Shown one piece after another: positions 1 to 12,600 of a stretch of 64,000 bases of DNA (within the stretch, counting starts at the first letter, position 1; each line of letters opens with the position of its first letter). This stretch comes from Guyanagaster necrorhizus. Lineage: Eukaryota > Basidiomycota > Agaricomycetes > Agaricales > Physalacriaceae. The stretch covers positions 367,336 to 431,335 of the forward strand of contig NW_025064897.1 of assembly GCF_019112545.1 (NCBI RefSeq), read 5' to 3'. Made by a program: the position numbers and the translations under genes. A model generated the notes under the pieces. It did no database searches, was not told the DNA's origin, and saw nothing but the letters and a program-made list of their open reading frames with translations.

Positions 1-290
1 GAATTAGCTACCATTAGTATATAAAGCCATGTACATCATCGTAGCTACTCAGTTCAAATATCAACTTGGATAAGCCATCTACACTTCATACTCACTCCTC
101 TCTATCTCATCCATTGGATTCCGCTCTGAAGGATACTCCTGTTCACTTCTCTGACAGAACTCTGTTCTGTCCATTCAGATCCTTGGGCTCTGACTCAAGG
201 GTGACATTGCCAATAGCTTCATCAATGCCCATGCACTCCACCAGACTCCATGTGTGCACTCAAGCCCACTCGATTGGCACGTTCCTAACA
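1..290 (+). repeat. LTR of the A family, truncated by the window edge
   Basis: Matches the reverse complement of the A-element LTRs at 17453-17950 and 24926-25423 and ends in CCTAACA at 290, the expected LTR terminus. It contains the TATA-like TATATAAAG near 19-27 and the leader stretch CAGTTCAAATATC near 51-63. No primer-binding site follows, so this is a 3' LTR or a solo LTR of a plus-oriented copy whose remainder lies left of the window. It still holds several CpG dinucleotides, unlike the sequence around it, so it is a relatively young insertion. Confidence 0.85.
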
Positions 291-566
291 TGCTCAAGGA
301 CAACGAGCATTATGGACACAGAGAGACACAATAAGTAGGAGTATTATTAGTACATACGAAACAGTATTTAAGACCCATAGCTCTTGCTGGTATACCCCAG
401 CTTCGAGCTAAAGTTTATAACTATACCATTCTATCCTTGAGCCTTTGTAAATGGCCTTGTGACATAATAATCCTAAGACACATCAGTGGACTCAGGTGAT
501 CCCTCAAAGTGCAAAGGGATGCCTGCTTATCATGTATCTAGGCTCACGTGATGATTGGGTCTAACA
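291..566 (+). repeat. 3' part of a chromovirus-family LTR, split by the A-type LTR
   Basis: Plus-sense LTR with a TATA-like GTATTTAAG at 364-372 and the leader CCCCAGCTTCGAGCTA at 395-410, the stretch that pairs with the primer-binding site in this family. It ends in CTAACA at 566. Its left part is presumably beyond the A-type LTR and outside the window. It runs straight into Gag sequence without a primer-binding site, so it is probably a solo LTR inserted in the gag of element L. Confidence 0.75.
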
Positions 567-1701
567 AAAGAGGCATCTCTCTCTTACACTAAAATAATTT
601 CAGACATCAGCATCAATATTCTAAAGAGATATGACACATGGAAGGAATGCATCATAGAGATAAACAAGAAATGACAATGACAGAAGGTGGAAAATACCAA
701 CTTGCAGAGTGATCAAAAGCCAAACTACTCAGCAAACATGAAGCCTGCTAATAACACCAACACCGCTAAGACCAGTACTTTCTTCTCCACCACTCTGACT
801 TATAGCATGCAGAAGACAGGCACTGACACTACTTACACTGAGAGTGAAAAGCTGATGGATATAGACTGTCTGAAGAAGGAGAAAAAGTGTTTCAACTGCA
901 GGCAGAAGAGGCACTTGTCATGAGACTGCCTGAAGAAGAAGCATATAAGAGAGGACATTTGGGTGCAGATTGCTGCACTACAGGAAGAGGCCAATAGACT
1001 TGAAGAATTAGAAAAGGATACAAAAGTGGAAGAAGTAAAAAATAAGGCTGATGAGTGAACAATCTCACTCAGATAGCCAAAGAACTTAGCAGTGTGTCTT
1101 CTGTAACTGCTGGACAGGCTTATATACCATCTTTAGTTACTGATATTTATGTGCATTCAAATATACCCCTGTCTACTACTATATCAGATGTATTACAAAG
1201 ATTGATCCAATAAAAAACTCAACCACCCATGAGCTGAATAGAGGGAGTGACCTCTACTGGTTGGCTAAAGCTCTTTGACACTGAATAGACTTAGTGTGCC
1301 ATCCAGAATGCAAGAACTAAGGAAGAAGCCAAAGCAGTGCTGAAAAATTAGATACACCAAACTAAGACAGAAGAGGTGATCAATGAGATGATTGAAGGAA
1401 TAAAGATAGCTGAGAGATGCCAAGCAATAAAATAGTTAGATGAACTCTGAGGCCTGAAGAAGTACATCTGACATTAAAAGACCCCAGGATAAGATCTAAC
1501 CACTAAAGCCCAAATCAATACACTCACTTTCTGGCCTACACATGTAGTGATAGCCTTCATCAATAGTGGCTGCACTGGGAGCTCAATTAATTGAGCTTTT
1601 ATCAATAAGCACAACCTGCTGATCTGAGCTATGACTGCTCTTATTCCTATTTATAATACAGATAAGACAAAGAACCAAGCTGGCTTGATAACTAAATTTA
1701 T
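567..1701 (+). pseudogene. Element L: Gag C-terminus and protease remnant of a Ty3/gypsy chromovirus
   Basis: Decayed plus-strand gag-pol fragment. 573-1058 reads as the end of Gag, with a CCHC zinc knuckle at 888-929 (CFNCRQKRH, then a TGA in place of Arg, then DC) that would bind the packaged RNA. The Gag frame stops at TGA 1056-1058 and the following sequence is best read in the -1 frame. The linker covers about 1060-1510. An aspartic protease segment covers about 1518-1701, with INSGCTGSSIN where relatives have IDSGCTGSSIN, so the catalytic Asp is now Asn. Many in-frame TGA and TAG codons make it non-functional. It is cut off abruptly by the LTR of element B inside the protease; reverse transcriptase and integrase of this copy are not seen beyond B. 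About 75% similar by eye to element K where they overlap, so L and K are different copies. Confidence 0.8.
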
Positions 1702-2162
1702 TATTAAGCCCAAGTGACACATGACTCTTAAACACATAATAAATAGAAGCTGTATCATCTTCATACAGTCACTTTTAAGTTCACTATTTGTGTTTATATA
1801 GCACTATGTCTTAAGGCTAATGCAAGTTGGCTCAAGATAGAATGGTAAAATATAAACTTTCACTCAAAGCTGAAGTTATACCAGTGAGAGCTATCCTACT
1901 TATATATAGTTTGTACTTGCTGATATAAATATTACTACTAATTATGTCCTTTATGGCTTTTGTACTCTGTATTCTTGAGCATCATTATTATCTACAAAAG
2001 TCTTGTTGTGCATTGTCAGACAACACTGTTGCATCAAAAAACAATGACCAACTGAAGTTGTTGTGATAACTAAGCCAGTCCCACAGTCTTAAGCACTGGT
2101 CTAGCACTCTGACTAAGCATAAATAGAGGTTAATACAAAGAAAAAGAGGAAAAATCATAATA
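1702..2162 (-). repeat. 3' LTR of element B
   Basis: 461-bp LTR, TATTAAGCCC to CATAATA on the plus strand (TG..CA ends altered by G-to-A and C-to-T changes). Contains the reverse complement of a TATATAAG box near 1905 and the self-priming leader segment (plus-strand ACTCAAAGCTGA near 1862-1873). On its internal side 2163-2190 holds the purine-rich minus-strand tract AAGAGGGTAA that should prime plus-strand DNA. Confidence 0.9.
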
Positions 2163-2229
2163 TTACCCTCTTCTTAAGACCATCATCCCAATGACTTAAT
2201 TTAGAGATAATTTATAGTTATATATTATA

Positions 2230-5200
2230 TTATCAGCATTTATTTGTTTTTTATTAACTTACTGGTTAGACTCAGAGATATAGCCCTTCCAGCTGATCAG
2301 GTAATTGACTATTATTGTGGTCCTACCACTATGGGCTTTGACCTTTTGCAGTTTATGATTTAATATTTGATTAATTTTATAGTGTTCTTTATCATTGATG
2401 AGATTAGGAGAAGGAGAAGAGCAGTCTTGATTGAGAAAGGCAGAAGCAATAAATGGCATCAAAAGTGATTCATTGAAAACATTGTGGACCTTCCAGTGAG
2501 GCAGCAGATAGAGTTTGTAGATAGAGTTTCTGACTTTAGCAATAATAGGGAATAGTCTCATATGTTTATCAGCAAGCTTTTGCTTAGGGCAAGGAAGGTG
2601 GAGATTGATTGTATCCAACCAGACTTTGTCATTAATATTATACATATAGGCTGAGATGTGATGCTTGTCATACAATTTCTTTATGGAAATGGCTGTCTTG
2701 TCAAGGGTGATCTGAGTTTTATTATGAATCTTGGCCATGGTGGATGCAAAGTCAGAGGAGGCTGAGGTCATAGTATGAGCACACTTGATGTGTGAGACAT
2801 TAGAATGATGGCCATAGTTGACAAAGAAAAACATTTTTCCTGTTGCCAAATGGACATGATTGTTGTGTTGGAATATGACAAGGGCAAGTTATTCTATTCA
2901 ATTGTCTTATTGATAATTAATAAAGAGTCAAAGATACTTCTTGATCTTCTGATTGACACACTCTGTTTGACCATCTGTTTGTATATGATAGATGGTGGAT
3001 GTGTTTCATTGGATGTTCAAGAGATAGTATAGATTGTTAAGAAACTTAGAGATGAACTGTGGTCCTTGATCTGAGATGATCACTTGAGGTATTCTGTATT
3101 TGGCATATACCTTATTATATAGAATCTTCATCCATTCTTCCAACATCAACTCTATTAAACACATGATTAAAATGATTGCTTTAAAGAAGCAATTAATGAT
3201 AATGATGATAGCATCATAACCATTGCATTCTGATAGCTCTATGATCATGTCAACCAAAATATGAGTCCACAGTGATTGAAGGACCTCATTTGGATAAAGA
3301 GATGCCACCTATGATTGCATTAAGGATTTGTCTTGTTGGCATATTTTACATCCCTTAATATATCATTCTATATTCTGTCCCATCTTTGGCCACTAATACT
3401 CTTATAGAACTAATTATTTAGTCTTTGTGATCTCTGGGTGTCCCACAGTTGTATAATCATAGTATGTGGCAATGATCTTACCTTAGAGTCTGTGATCTCA
3501 CAGAATATAAATCTGTTTATCATAGCAGATCATTCTGCCTTTCTTTGTCATTCCTCTTTCATAGTTCAGAGATGAGGCTATATATTGATCCTATTTGCTG
3601 TTATCCCTGGTTGCACTTTTGATCTGTTTATGGATCTCTTTTTCTGTTAGCATTATCATTGTCTGAAAATATTCAGGCTTTAATAATGTTACCTTCTCAT
3701 TATTGTTCTCTCTTTGGTCATGATCTGCCTGTTGGCTGAGAAGGTCAGCCTTCTTGTTTGCTACTCTAGCTTTATAGTGCAAGATGTACTCATACTGACT
3801 CAGTTTGGTCACCCACTGGGCCTGTCATCAGTTAAACTTTTGTGGTTGTCAGAAATATTAGAGATTTTGATAATTGGTTCAGATCTTAAAAGTTTAAGCT
3901 ATTTTGATTAGATAATGCCACTATTCTTCTAGAGTGAGCATTATGGCAAGTAGCTTCTTGTCATAGATTTTGTAGTTTCATTCTGTGATGGTTAGGGCTT
4001 TAGAGAGGAAAGTCACAGATCACCACCTTCTATCCTGTTTTTGAGATAAGATGTCTCTGATTGCTCTCTTGCTTGAGTTGGCTTTGATCCAGAACTTCTC
4101 TTCCTGAGTTGGAATGGTGAGAACAACATCTTCTGTGAGTTATCATTTTAAGTCATCAAATGCAGCCTGCTGTGAGTGTCCTCAGCCTCATAGGGCATTC
4201 TCTATCAATTGCATTATAGATCTGACAATCTTGCTATAGTCTCAGATAAATCAATAATAGAAATTTGTGAATCTAAGAAAGGATTGCAACTCTCTTTTCT
4301 TGGTTGGCATCAGCCACTCTGTGATCCCTGCCACTTTAATTGGGTCCATTCAGATGCTTCCTTCACTGATTATAACACCTAGGTATTCTATCTCCAGTAC
4401 TTCAAACTTGCACTTCTTGGTTTTGAGAAAGAGTTTATGCTTTCTTATTAGCTCAAGAACTTGTTGTATGAGTCATTAGTGTTCTGCTTAGTCTTTGGAT
4501 ATGATTAGAATATCATCTAGATAGATGGTAACTTTTCTGGTAGTGATAAAATCCTTAAATATATTATTCATTATCTATTGAAAGGTTGTGGGTGAATTAG
4601 TGAGTCCAAAAAACATGATAGTGGGCTTGAATAGTTTATAATTGGTTCAAAATGCTACTTTCCATTCATTGCCTTTTTTAATCCATACATTGTTATAGCC
4701 TCACTGGATGTCAAGCTTAGTATAGTATCAAGCTTCTTAGAATCTGTCCATTAACTCCAAGATCAGAAGAAGTGAGTAATGATTTTTGATCATCATTTCA
4801 TTGAGCTTTTGATAATCTTGCACAGGTTGGAGTTTGCCATCCTTCTTTTTGATGAAAAAGAAGGATGATGCCATAGGAGATTTTGAGGGTCAGATTTGCC
4901 TGCTGGAGAGATTCTCATCTAGAAACTTATTCAATTTCTGCTACTTCTCATTGCTGAGAGAGTAAATTTTACAGTTTAGATTAGTGTTTGCATTGGAAAT
5001 CAGCTTAATCACATGATCTCAGAACTTTGGTTCTGATAGTTTGTCAAAACTTTCTTTAGTGAATAAGTCCTGGTAGTCTTATACCTATTCTGGAACTATT
5101 TCTTCAAACATCTTTTCTTTCTTTTCTGCATTGGTCTTTAAAGCCAGATTATTAGCATGATGCATCATCTGGATATGCAACTCCTGCTGTATGTCAATGG

Positions 5201-6091
5201 TGAGTATCATTTCACTATCCTCTATCTCTTTATTCTATTTATCTTCTAGGTCTTTATCTGATAGTTCAAATAGAATTTTTTGACATTTGTACCAGGTGAA
5301 TGTAATTTGTCTAATCTTCCAGTTGACCAAAGAGTTGTGTCAGATCAGTCAGTTATGGCCAAAAAATACTTCTTTAGTTTCAAGATCCATAACAGCCAAG
5401 TCAATCTTTTCTGAATGATTGCTGATAGTGAGTTATAGCTTAACAAACTTGGTTATCGAATTGGCCTGATTTTTTGTGCTATCAGCATTATAGACCAGGA
5501 TAGAGGCAGCTGTTGCTCTGATGGGAAGATTATGCTTGTCAATGAAAGTGTGATTGATTGAGCTACTAGTGCAGCTGCTGTCAATCAGAGCTGTTACTAT
5601 ATAAGTTAAGCAGTTTATGAGAGTCTTGATTTGTGCTCTGGCTGTCAAATATTACTCTGGGGTCTTGGTTCATTGGATATATCATCAGGATTCATAAAGC
5701 TTGTTGAGCCGTTCTAGGGCCTGGCACCACTTGGCTTGCTACATTACTTCTACCATCTCATCTATTATCTCTTCAGCTCTGGTTTTGTGTATCCAATTTC
5801 TGAGTACCACCTTGGCCTCCTCTTCATTCCTTGCTTCTTTGATGGCTCTCCATGTCCACTTGGTATCAAATAGCTTAAGCTATTTAGTGAGGGTCTCTCT
5901 CTCTATTCAGTCTGTAGGTCTTTGAGTTTTACTGATTGGTGATTTATTTCAGGTGTGTGTGGTGATAGACAGACCAGGTATATTTGAATGCATAGATAGT
6001 TTAGACATATAAGTACCTACAGAGATGCTATTAGTCTGTTTTATGACTACTGGTGACATACTGTTCTTCTTGGCTGATCCAGTGAAATCAC
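2230..6091 (-). pseudogene. Element B pol: protease, RT, RNase H, integrase, chromodomain
   Basis: Decayed Pol read on the minus strand in the -1 frame relative to Gag. Protease is about 5433-5648 (LIDSSCTSSSIN, active-site Asp kept). RT is about 4250-5100; its catalytic YLDD box at 4512-4523 is intact, unlike most copies in this window. RNase H is about 3590-4240. The integrase HHCC zinc region is about 3330-3560 and the DDE core about 2860-3310 (VDMIIELS and ISDQGPQF visible). The integrase C-terminus and chromodomain are at 2245-2620 (HYKINQILNH, then LISWKGYISESNQ), the histone-binding fold that directs chromoviruses to heterochromatin. In-frame stops and frameshifts throughout rule out a working polyprotein. 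The frame opens just past the Gag stop at 6092. Confidence 0.85.
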
Positions 6092-7774
6092 TTACTGGTT
6101 GGTCCTATCTTTTACTTTCTTGATCTTGGTTTTCATGCTGAGTTCTTCTGCTTTCTTCTGTAGCTTGGTGATCTGTGCTCTGATGTCTTTGTGGGTTCAT
6201 TTCTTCTTCAGGCAGTCCCTTGACATATGTCTCTTCTGTCCACAATTGAAGTATTTATCTTTTTTCTTTAGTTGGTTGATGTCTATGGGCTTATCAGTCC
6301 CAGTGTAAGTAGTTTCTGTCTCTGTCTTCTGAGTTCTATAGAAGGCCACAGTGGTCATTGATGATGTTCCAGTTTTGGTGATGTTGGATTGGTTGCTGGG
6401 CTTCTGATTTGTAGTTGATTGATTTGGCTTCTGGTATTCCTGCAGATTGGCTTACTCTGTCTTCTGCCACTGCCTCTTCTTATACATTTCAATGACGCAC
6501 TCTTTTTATTCATCATACCCCTTCAGGATAAACTTGCCAATGTCTGAGATCATTTTAATATAGGATGATGGGGCTCCTTATTTGAGCACTTTCACCATCC
6601 TTCCATCATTAGCAATGTTATTCTGAATTCCAGTGAGTTTAGCAAGTTATTCCAGCTTATCAAAGTATTCAGTGGCCACCTTATTGCCCATTCTAAACTC
6701 CTTGATCTTTGCTTTGTGCACTTTCTGTACTGCCAGATCAATAAACTTGTTGTTAAGCATCTGCTTGAAGACAGGCTATAATAGAAATTGGTGGTGTTGT
6801 CACATGGTCAAATAGAAGTTTGAGGATATGAGTATCCACTACATCTTTGCCTTGTCCTCCAAATAGGAGGACACAAATGCTACTTTGTTTATATCAGTTT
6901 CTAGGTAGGTGATATAGACCTTGAAGTATTGTTTGCAGTCTATTAGAAATTAATTGATATTATCAGATGCTCCTTTGAATGAGCAAGATTTTTGGAGCAG
7001 ATCAGACTTGCATTGAAGGACAGTGGCATTCTTTGGTAAAGAGCTCATGAGATTGGGCCATTGGTCAAAAGAGGAGTATTGCCAGTTGATCAGCAGTCCA
7101 GAGAATGAATAGAGGGATCCATCATTGGTGACAGGACTCTCTTGAGAGATAGTTTCTTTCCTTATGATTGTTCTGTTTCATATAGTAAATCCTAATTTGA
7201 CTGCTTCTGAGTTGTTTTGGACTGGCTCTTTCTCAGTCTCACTCTCTTCAGCTTTATTAGATAGAGGCTGCTCTCCTAGGAGTCAGCTCTCTTTGCTGGT
7301 CTAGGGATTGCAAAACCCAGTATTCCAGATTATCAGCTTTGGTCAGCTATAGGTGAGCCAGAATGCTGTAGTTCAGATCAATAGCATAGAATGGGTGTAC
7401 TGGGTGCTAGTCATTCAGATGGATAGTACCATGTAGACAGCATATTTCAGTGTGGTGGATGGAGTCTATGACATCAGTTTGATGTCAAACTTAGACTTAT
7501 ATAGAGATAAGTCACTAAGTTGATTCTTAGGATGTCTTCTGTTATATATCAAAATAGTGTGTTTGATGATAAAATATTGTAAAATATCCTGCTGTTCTGA
7601 TTTATCTGCTTGAATATACTTTTATCTCATATGCAAGGCTAGCCATCTAGCATCCTGCCATAAAAATATCACTCCTTCATACAGGTCTTGATACTCTCCT
7701 TTTCTGGCATATTGTATTTCCTTCACTAATACTTTTTTATTCATATTTTTCTTTGCATATTTCATGAAGTCCTC
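6092..7774 (-). pseudogene. Element B gag, capsid and nucleocapsid part
   Basis: C-terminal portion of B Gag on the minus strand, separated from its N-terminal part (15426-16950) by element D. The zinc knuckle lies at about 6207-6251 with YFNCGQKRHMSRDC; the first zinc-binding Cys has become Tyr. A capsid-like region lies about 6470-7020 and corresponds to the better-read capsid of element C. From about 7020 to 7774 it enters the long region upstream of the capsid. The Gag stop codon is TAA at 6092-6094. Joined across D the B gag would be about 3.2 kb. Several stop codons make it a pseudogene. Confidence 0.8.
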
Positions 7775-8060
7775 TGTAGAGAATTCACCTGCTCTAAACT
7801 ATTTCTTTGATCATTTCCTTTGTTACCTTACCTTGCTTTTATCTTTCTTTATCTATACAGTGTTTACTTGTCACTATTAGTTAGCCTCCCCCTTTCTTTC
7901 AATATTTTACATTGTCTTTGCCAGTTACCTTTATCTTATTACATGCCACTCTACAAATAGTATAAGTACATAGCTACTTGGTACCAATGGAATTCATCTC
8001 CCCTATCTTCTCTGGTGTCCATCTGGATCTTAAAGTATAATAGCCAAGCCTTTACCTATA
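7775..8060 (+). repeat. 5' LTR of element D
   Basis: 286 bp, TGTAGAGAATTC to CCTATA; the last bases were probably TCTACA, an inverted match to TGTAGA. A TATA-like AGTATAAGTA lies near 7959-7968. TGGAGTCCACCAC starts 3 nt after the LTR (8063), a position and TGG start compatible with a tRNA-primed PBS. No match to the LTR leader was found, so this element does not appear to self-prime. Confidence 0.9.
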
Positions 8061-8118
8061 TCTGGAGTCCACCACAACCTGAACAGCCATTCACCTATAG
8101 ACTCTTGACACATCCACC

Positions 8119-9663
8119 ATGTCATCAACACTTGGTCCTCCTCTCATCTGTCATCATGCTCGAGATGCAAATCTCACCACTCTGGTAGATGACTCAGAGC
8201 ATCTCTTATGCACCACTTGCACATGAGTACAGCCAGCAACTGCTAAAGTGGTGGACACCCCCTTTGCTCTTCCAGCCAGACTACAGCACCTTTGTTTCAC
8301 TGACACACCTGCCTCTCTCTCAGTACCACTGCAACTGGTAATGCCACCTGCTGCTCCTACTACTACTATCATGACCACACCTATTACTGCCACTGCACTT
8401 ACTGCTACTGCTGCCTCTGCTCCTGCCATGCATACACCTTCTGGGATTGGTGCAATGCCAGCACCACATTTCAAAGAGGCCTCCAGGTTCTCATCACTGG
8501 ATCTTGATAAGCTAGATGACTTCTTGAATGAATTTGATCACCTTGCAAAGTTGCATGCCCTCATAGACAATGAATATGTTTATGCAATCCTATGCTATGC
8601 TGATTCAGAAGCTAAATATCTGTGAAAAACATCTGATGGCTATGATAATGAGTTGGCTAAATGTAACTGGCACATGTTCAAAGCTGACCTTACTGAGGAA
8701 TTCTACACCTCTTGACAGCATAAACACTCTCTATGTGAGTTCCAAAACCTTGCCAAGAAATGGCACCACTATGAGATATCTAAAATCAAGGATCTGGAGT
8801 GCTACCACCATCAGTTTAAACCTATAGCCAAAACTTTGTGCAAGAAGGGAGTCATAGCTGAGAATGAAGAGTGGCATACCTTCTAGAAGGGCTTTAACCA
8901 TCACACTAAAGAGCATATAGAGGACCACATCTGTTGTGTCGATTCCAGCTGAGACCATGATGAACCTCCCTCTATCAAGAATGTAATAAAGATAGATCAT
9001 TGGGTGCTCTGATCTGCTGTCTATAATACTGACTCAGATTCAGACAGCCCTCTGACTCATTTACACCACTGAAAAGGGAAGAAAGCTGCTGCCTCTGACA
9101 GTGAGGGCTCAGATTCAGACAGTGATAATCCTGCCCCAGTCAAAAACTCTTCAGATATCTACACCAAGGAAGTGGCCCCAGCCACTGTTGATGACCTTCA
9201 AGCTGCTCTGGAGGAACTGTTGCTCATTCAAGCAGCTGCCTTTCAAGCAGCCTTGCAGCCTCTAGTTCAATTGTTAGCCCCCCAGACTGGTTCAACTTTT
9301 GCAACAATATACCAGTTCAAGAATCCTGCATTGCAGGTATAGAACACATCCTCCTTTTCTGCACAACCCACTAGCTGTTTCTTCTATGGCAAGCCCAACC
9401 ACTTCATAGCTGACTGCATCAGAGTCCTGCTCTATATTGAGGTCAGTTATATCATCCTTGTAAACTGAAGGTTCTGTTTTCATGATGGTAGCCTCATCCA
9501 TTGTGCCCAGCAGCACACATGCTTGAAGGCTGCTGTTGATGGAGTTTTTAGCAGACCACTGCCCCCTCCAACTATCTCCCAGTCTGCTCCTAATCCTCCA
9601 ACCACTCAGCCTATCTCATGGGATTTTTAGACTGCACAGTGGTTGACAAAGGCTCTGAGCACC
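8119..9663 (+). pseudogene. Element D gag
   Basis: Starts at ATG 8119 in a good context (CCACCATG), 58 nt after the LTR. Ala/Thr/Pro-rich N-terminus; capsid-like region about 8470-9000 (FSSLDLDKLDDFLNEF and similar); acidic Ser/Asp stretch about 9030-9130; CCHC zinc knuckle at 9376-9417 reading CFFYGKPNHFIADC, in which the second Cys is now Tyr. The frame is broken by TGA at former Arg codons and by TAG. The pol frame opens near 9618 in a different frame, overlapping the end of Gag. The longest open stretch is 8248-8625. Confidence 0.85.
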
Positions 9664-12600
9664 CTATGACAGCTTTTATAGAAGAAGTAAATAATGAGCC
9701 TGACATTGCATATATTGCTATGCTCACCAAAGAAAGTGATAATGTCTGGTGGGGTTTTCTTAGGATGGAATACACCAATGTCAATGTAGAGGATTCCAAA
9801 GAATGCACAGAAATAGTGGCAATGACAACTCAGAAGAAGAAGAATGAAAAAGCCTTATTTATCAAAAGAAAGTCAGACCAGAAAATACAAGAAGAAGCTC
9901 TCTTACTGAATAAATACCAGCCCATATATAGAAATGAGTCCCTATTGGATGATCCAACAGCTGTTCCTTGAGTATACCAGAAGATCCTGGACATACTCAT
10001 CACACTTCCAGTATGAGACCTATATGCTATTAGTAAAGATTTGGCAAAAGAAGCTATAACATATGAGAAGATGAGTCATATACCAACTCAGGCAACAACC
10101 ACTCTTACTCAGGCCATTTCTGCTCCTCCTATACTCAAATATGCCATGCCATTGCACACCATAAATATCTCTATTGCTGGAAAACAACCAGAACCTGCTC
10201 TGCTAGATGAGGGCTCTAAAATTGTGGTCATCTGCCAGGACCTGGCAGAAGAATATGGCCTTGATGTTAACAGGCATAGGAGCATAGTGATGGAAACAGC
10301 AGCAAGTGCATGAGACAAACTCTCTGAATATGCTGAGAAGCTGGAGATTATAGTTGATGGCTTGACAGCTGTTGTGCATGCCTTCATAGTCCCAAAGGCT
10401 CCCTACCATATCCTTTTGGGTCACCTATGGCAGAGAGCAGTCTGTCTGCAGAAGTGAGAAATGGTAACTGGAGTGACTGTCAAGATCTGGAAACCAGCTG
10501 TCATCAACCCTCACTCTGTTTGAATATGCAAAAATCCAAAGACAATTCCCTGAAGATCCCCTCTTATCCTTGCCACTGCTATCTCCTTTCCCAACTAACT
10601 TCCATCCATCTTCCCACCTCACACACTAATGTCTAGACATGCTTGGAATCTTGAAAAATGAGTTTTTATGGCCAGAGGAATGCTGTTTGGCAGTCAATGT
10701 TCTGATATACAATCAAGATGCTATCACATTTATCAATGAAGAATATGGTTACCTACAAGATGACTATATCAGCCTGATCATCATCTCACTTGTCAAACAC
10801 AAACCTTAGACATGCCAATCTATTTCTGTGCCTCCAGGCATCCAAAATCAAGTTATTGCACAAGTAAAAGAAAAGATATGCCAAGGTCTCTGGAAACCTT
10901 CTGACAGCTCATATTGGACACAGTGATTCTGCATTTCAAAGAAAGATGGGAAGATTAAGATCATTATCAACTCAGATGAAATGAACAGATATATCATATG
11001 GACTACTAGACAACCTTCTCTCTCAGACCAATACTACAAGCATGCAGCTGGCTGTGGCATCTATACAGGCATTGACTTGCTATCTGGCTATAATCAGCAC
11101 ACTCTGGATATCTCCTCACATGATGTTACCACTATTGACACCCACCTTGGCCCTATGCATCTCACTACATTGTCCCAGAGATGAACAAGCTTCATCAACA
11201 TCTTCCACCATAATATTGTGTTCATCCTGCAATATAAAACCAATGTAGTGTCAAACTTTATTGACAACACCAATGTCCTGGGTATGCAAACTCACTATGA
11301 ACTACCTGGCAATGACTATGAGAGGCATCCAGACAATAGCAATATCCAGAGATTTGTATGGGAGCACTTACTAGATGTACACTAAGTTCTCCATCATCTC
11401 AAGCACATGAGAGCTTCAGTATCAGCAAAGAAGCTCTGGGTTGATGTGCCTGAACTCATTATCCTCAGCCAACTTTGCAGCTATGATGAGCACCTACCTG
11501 AGAACATTGCAGTATAGAAGATCAAGTCCTAGCCCTCTTGCTATAATGTCAAACAGATCTATAGCTTCTTGGGACTTTCAGACACTGTTCAGATATGGAT
11601 TCAGGACTTCACTGCTATTGCATAGCCACTCATCAGGCTCACTATCTATGACATCCCCTTTACTTGAGTCCAGGAGCAGCAAGATGCTATGAATATCTTG
11701 AAATCTGCCATTGTTACCTGCCCAGCAATATGTCTTATTGACTACACTTCTGGTCAAAATATCATACTCTCTATGGACTTATTGGAAATTGCTTGTGGAT
11801 TCCTGCTACAACAAGAAGAGATTGATGACCATTGATGTATCACTCATTTTGGATCATTAGTCTGGTCCAATGTCAAATTATGCTACTTACAGGCAAAGAT
11901 CGAACTTCATGGGCTGTAGCATGCTTTGCATGCTGTACAAATTTATCTGGTCAGCCTTAAGCACTTTATTATGAAAATAGATGCCAAGTATATTAAGGGT
12001 ATACTTAATAATCCTGACCTACACCCAAATACATCAGTTAACAAGTAGATTGCAGCCATTCTCATATTTAACTTCATCTTGATCCACATCTCAGTGGAAT
12101 GCTTCAAAGGATCTGATGGTTTGTCAAGATGTGAGCACACAATAGACATAGAAGACATACCAGATGACAAGGTGAAAGACTGGATTGATGATGATGTATT
12201 AGATTGCAGCATTTGGGTAGTGGCATTTCTGTATGAGAAAGTTAGCATATCTGATGGTCTATCACAAGAGACCCTGCCTTCACAGGTATTTGCAGCAACT
12301 GTTTCTAGAATCAACAATGAAGACCTACCCTCATGGAACAAGAAGCATGCACTACAGGAACTTGCTATAGCCCACATTCAGCACTATCTCATGAAGCTTG
12401 AATATCTGCCATCAGTCCCACAAACAAGACTCTCAGCACTCTAGCAGCAGGCCTGCCAGTTCTTCATTCTTGGGGAGAAACTGTTCTGCCATAACCTGGG
12501 AGGTCAACATCAGCTTATCATTCCACATTCTGGACAGCTGGCAATCCTCTGTGCTGGACATGATAAACTAGGTCATTGAAAGGGGTTCTACCTGACCTAA

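Noticed and set aside
7775..8060. Direct repeat with 15136-15421 considered as a segmental duplication
   Set aside because: Equal length, TG..CA-type ends, a gag-pol between the copies and a CCTC duplication outside identify them as LTRs of element D.
8154..8474. Minus-strand open frame rich in Val and Ala
   Set aside because: Shadow of the Ala/Thr/Pro-rich start of D gag, which has a good start context and continues into a capsid and zinc knuckle.
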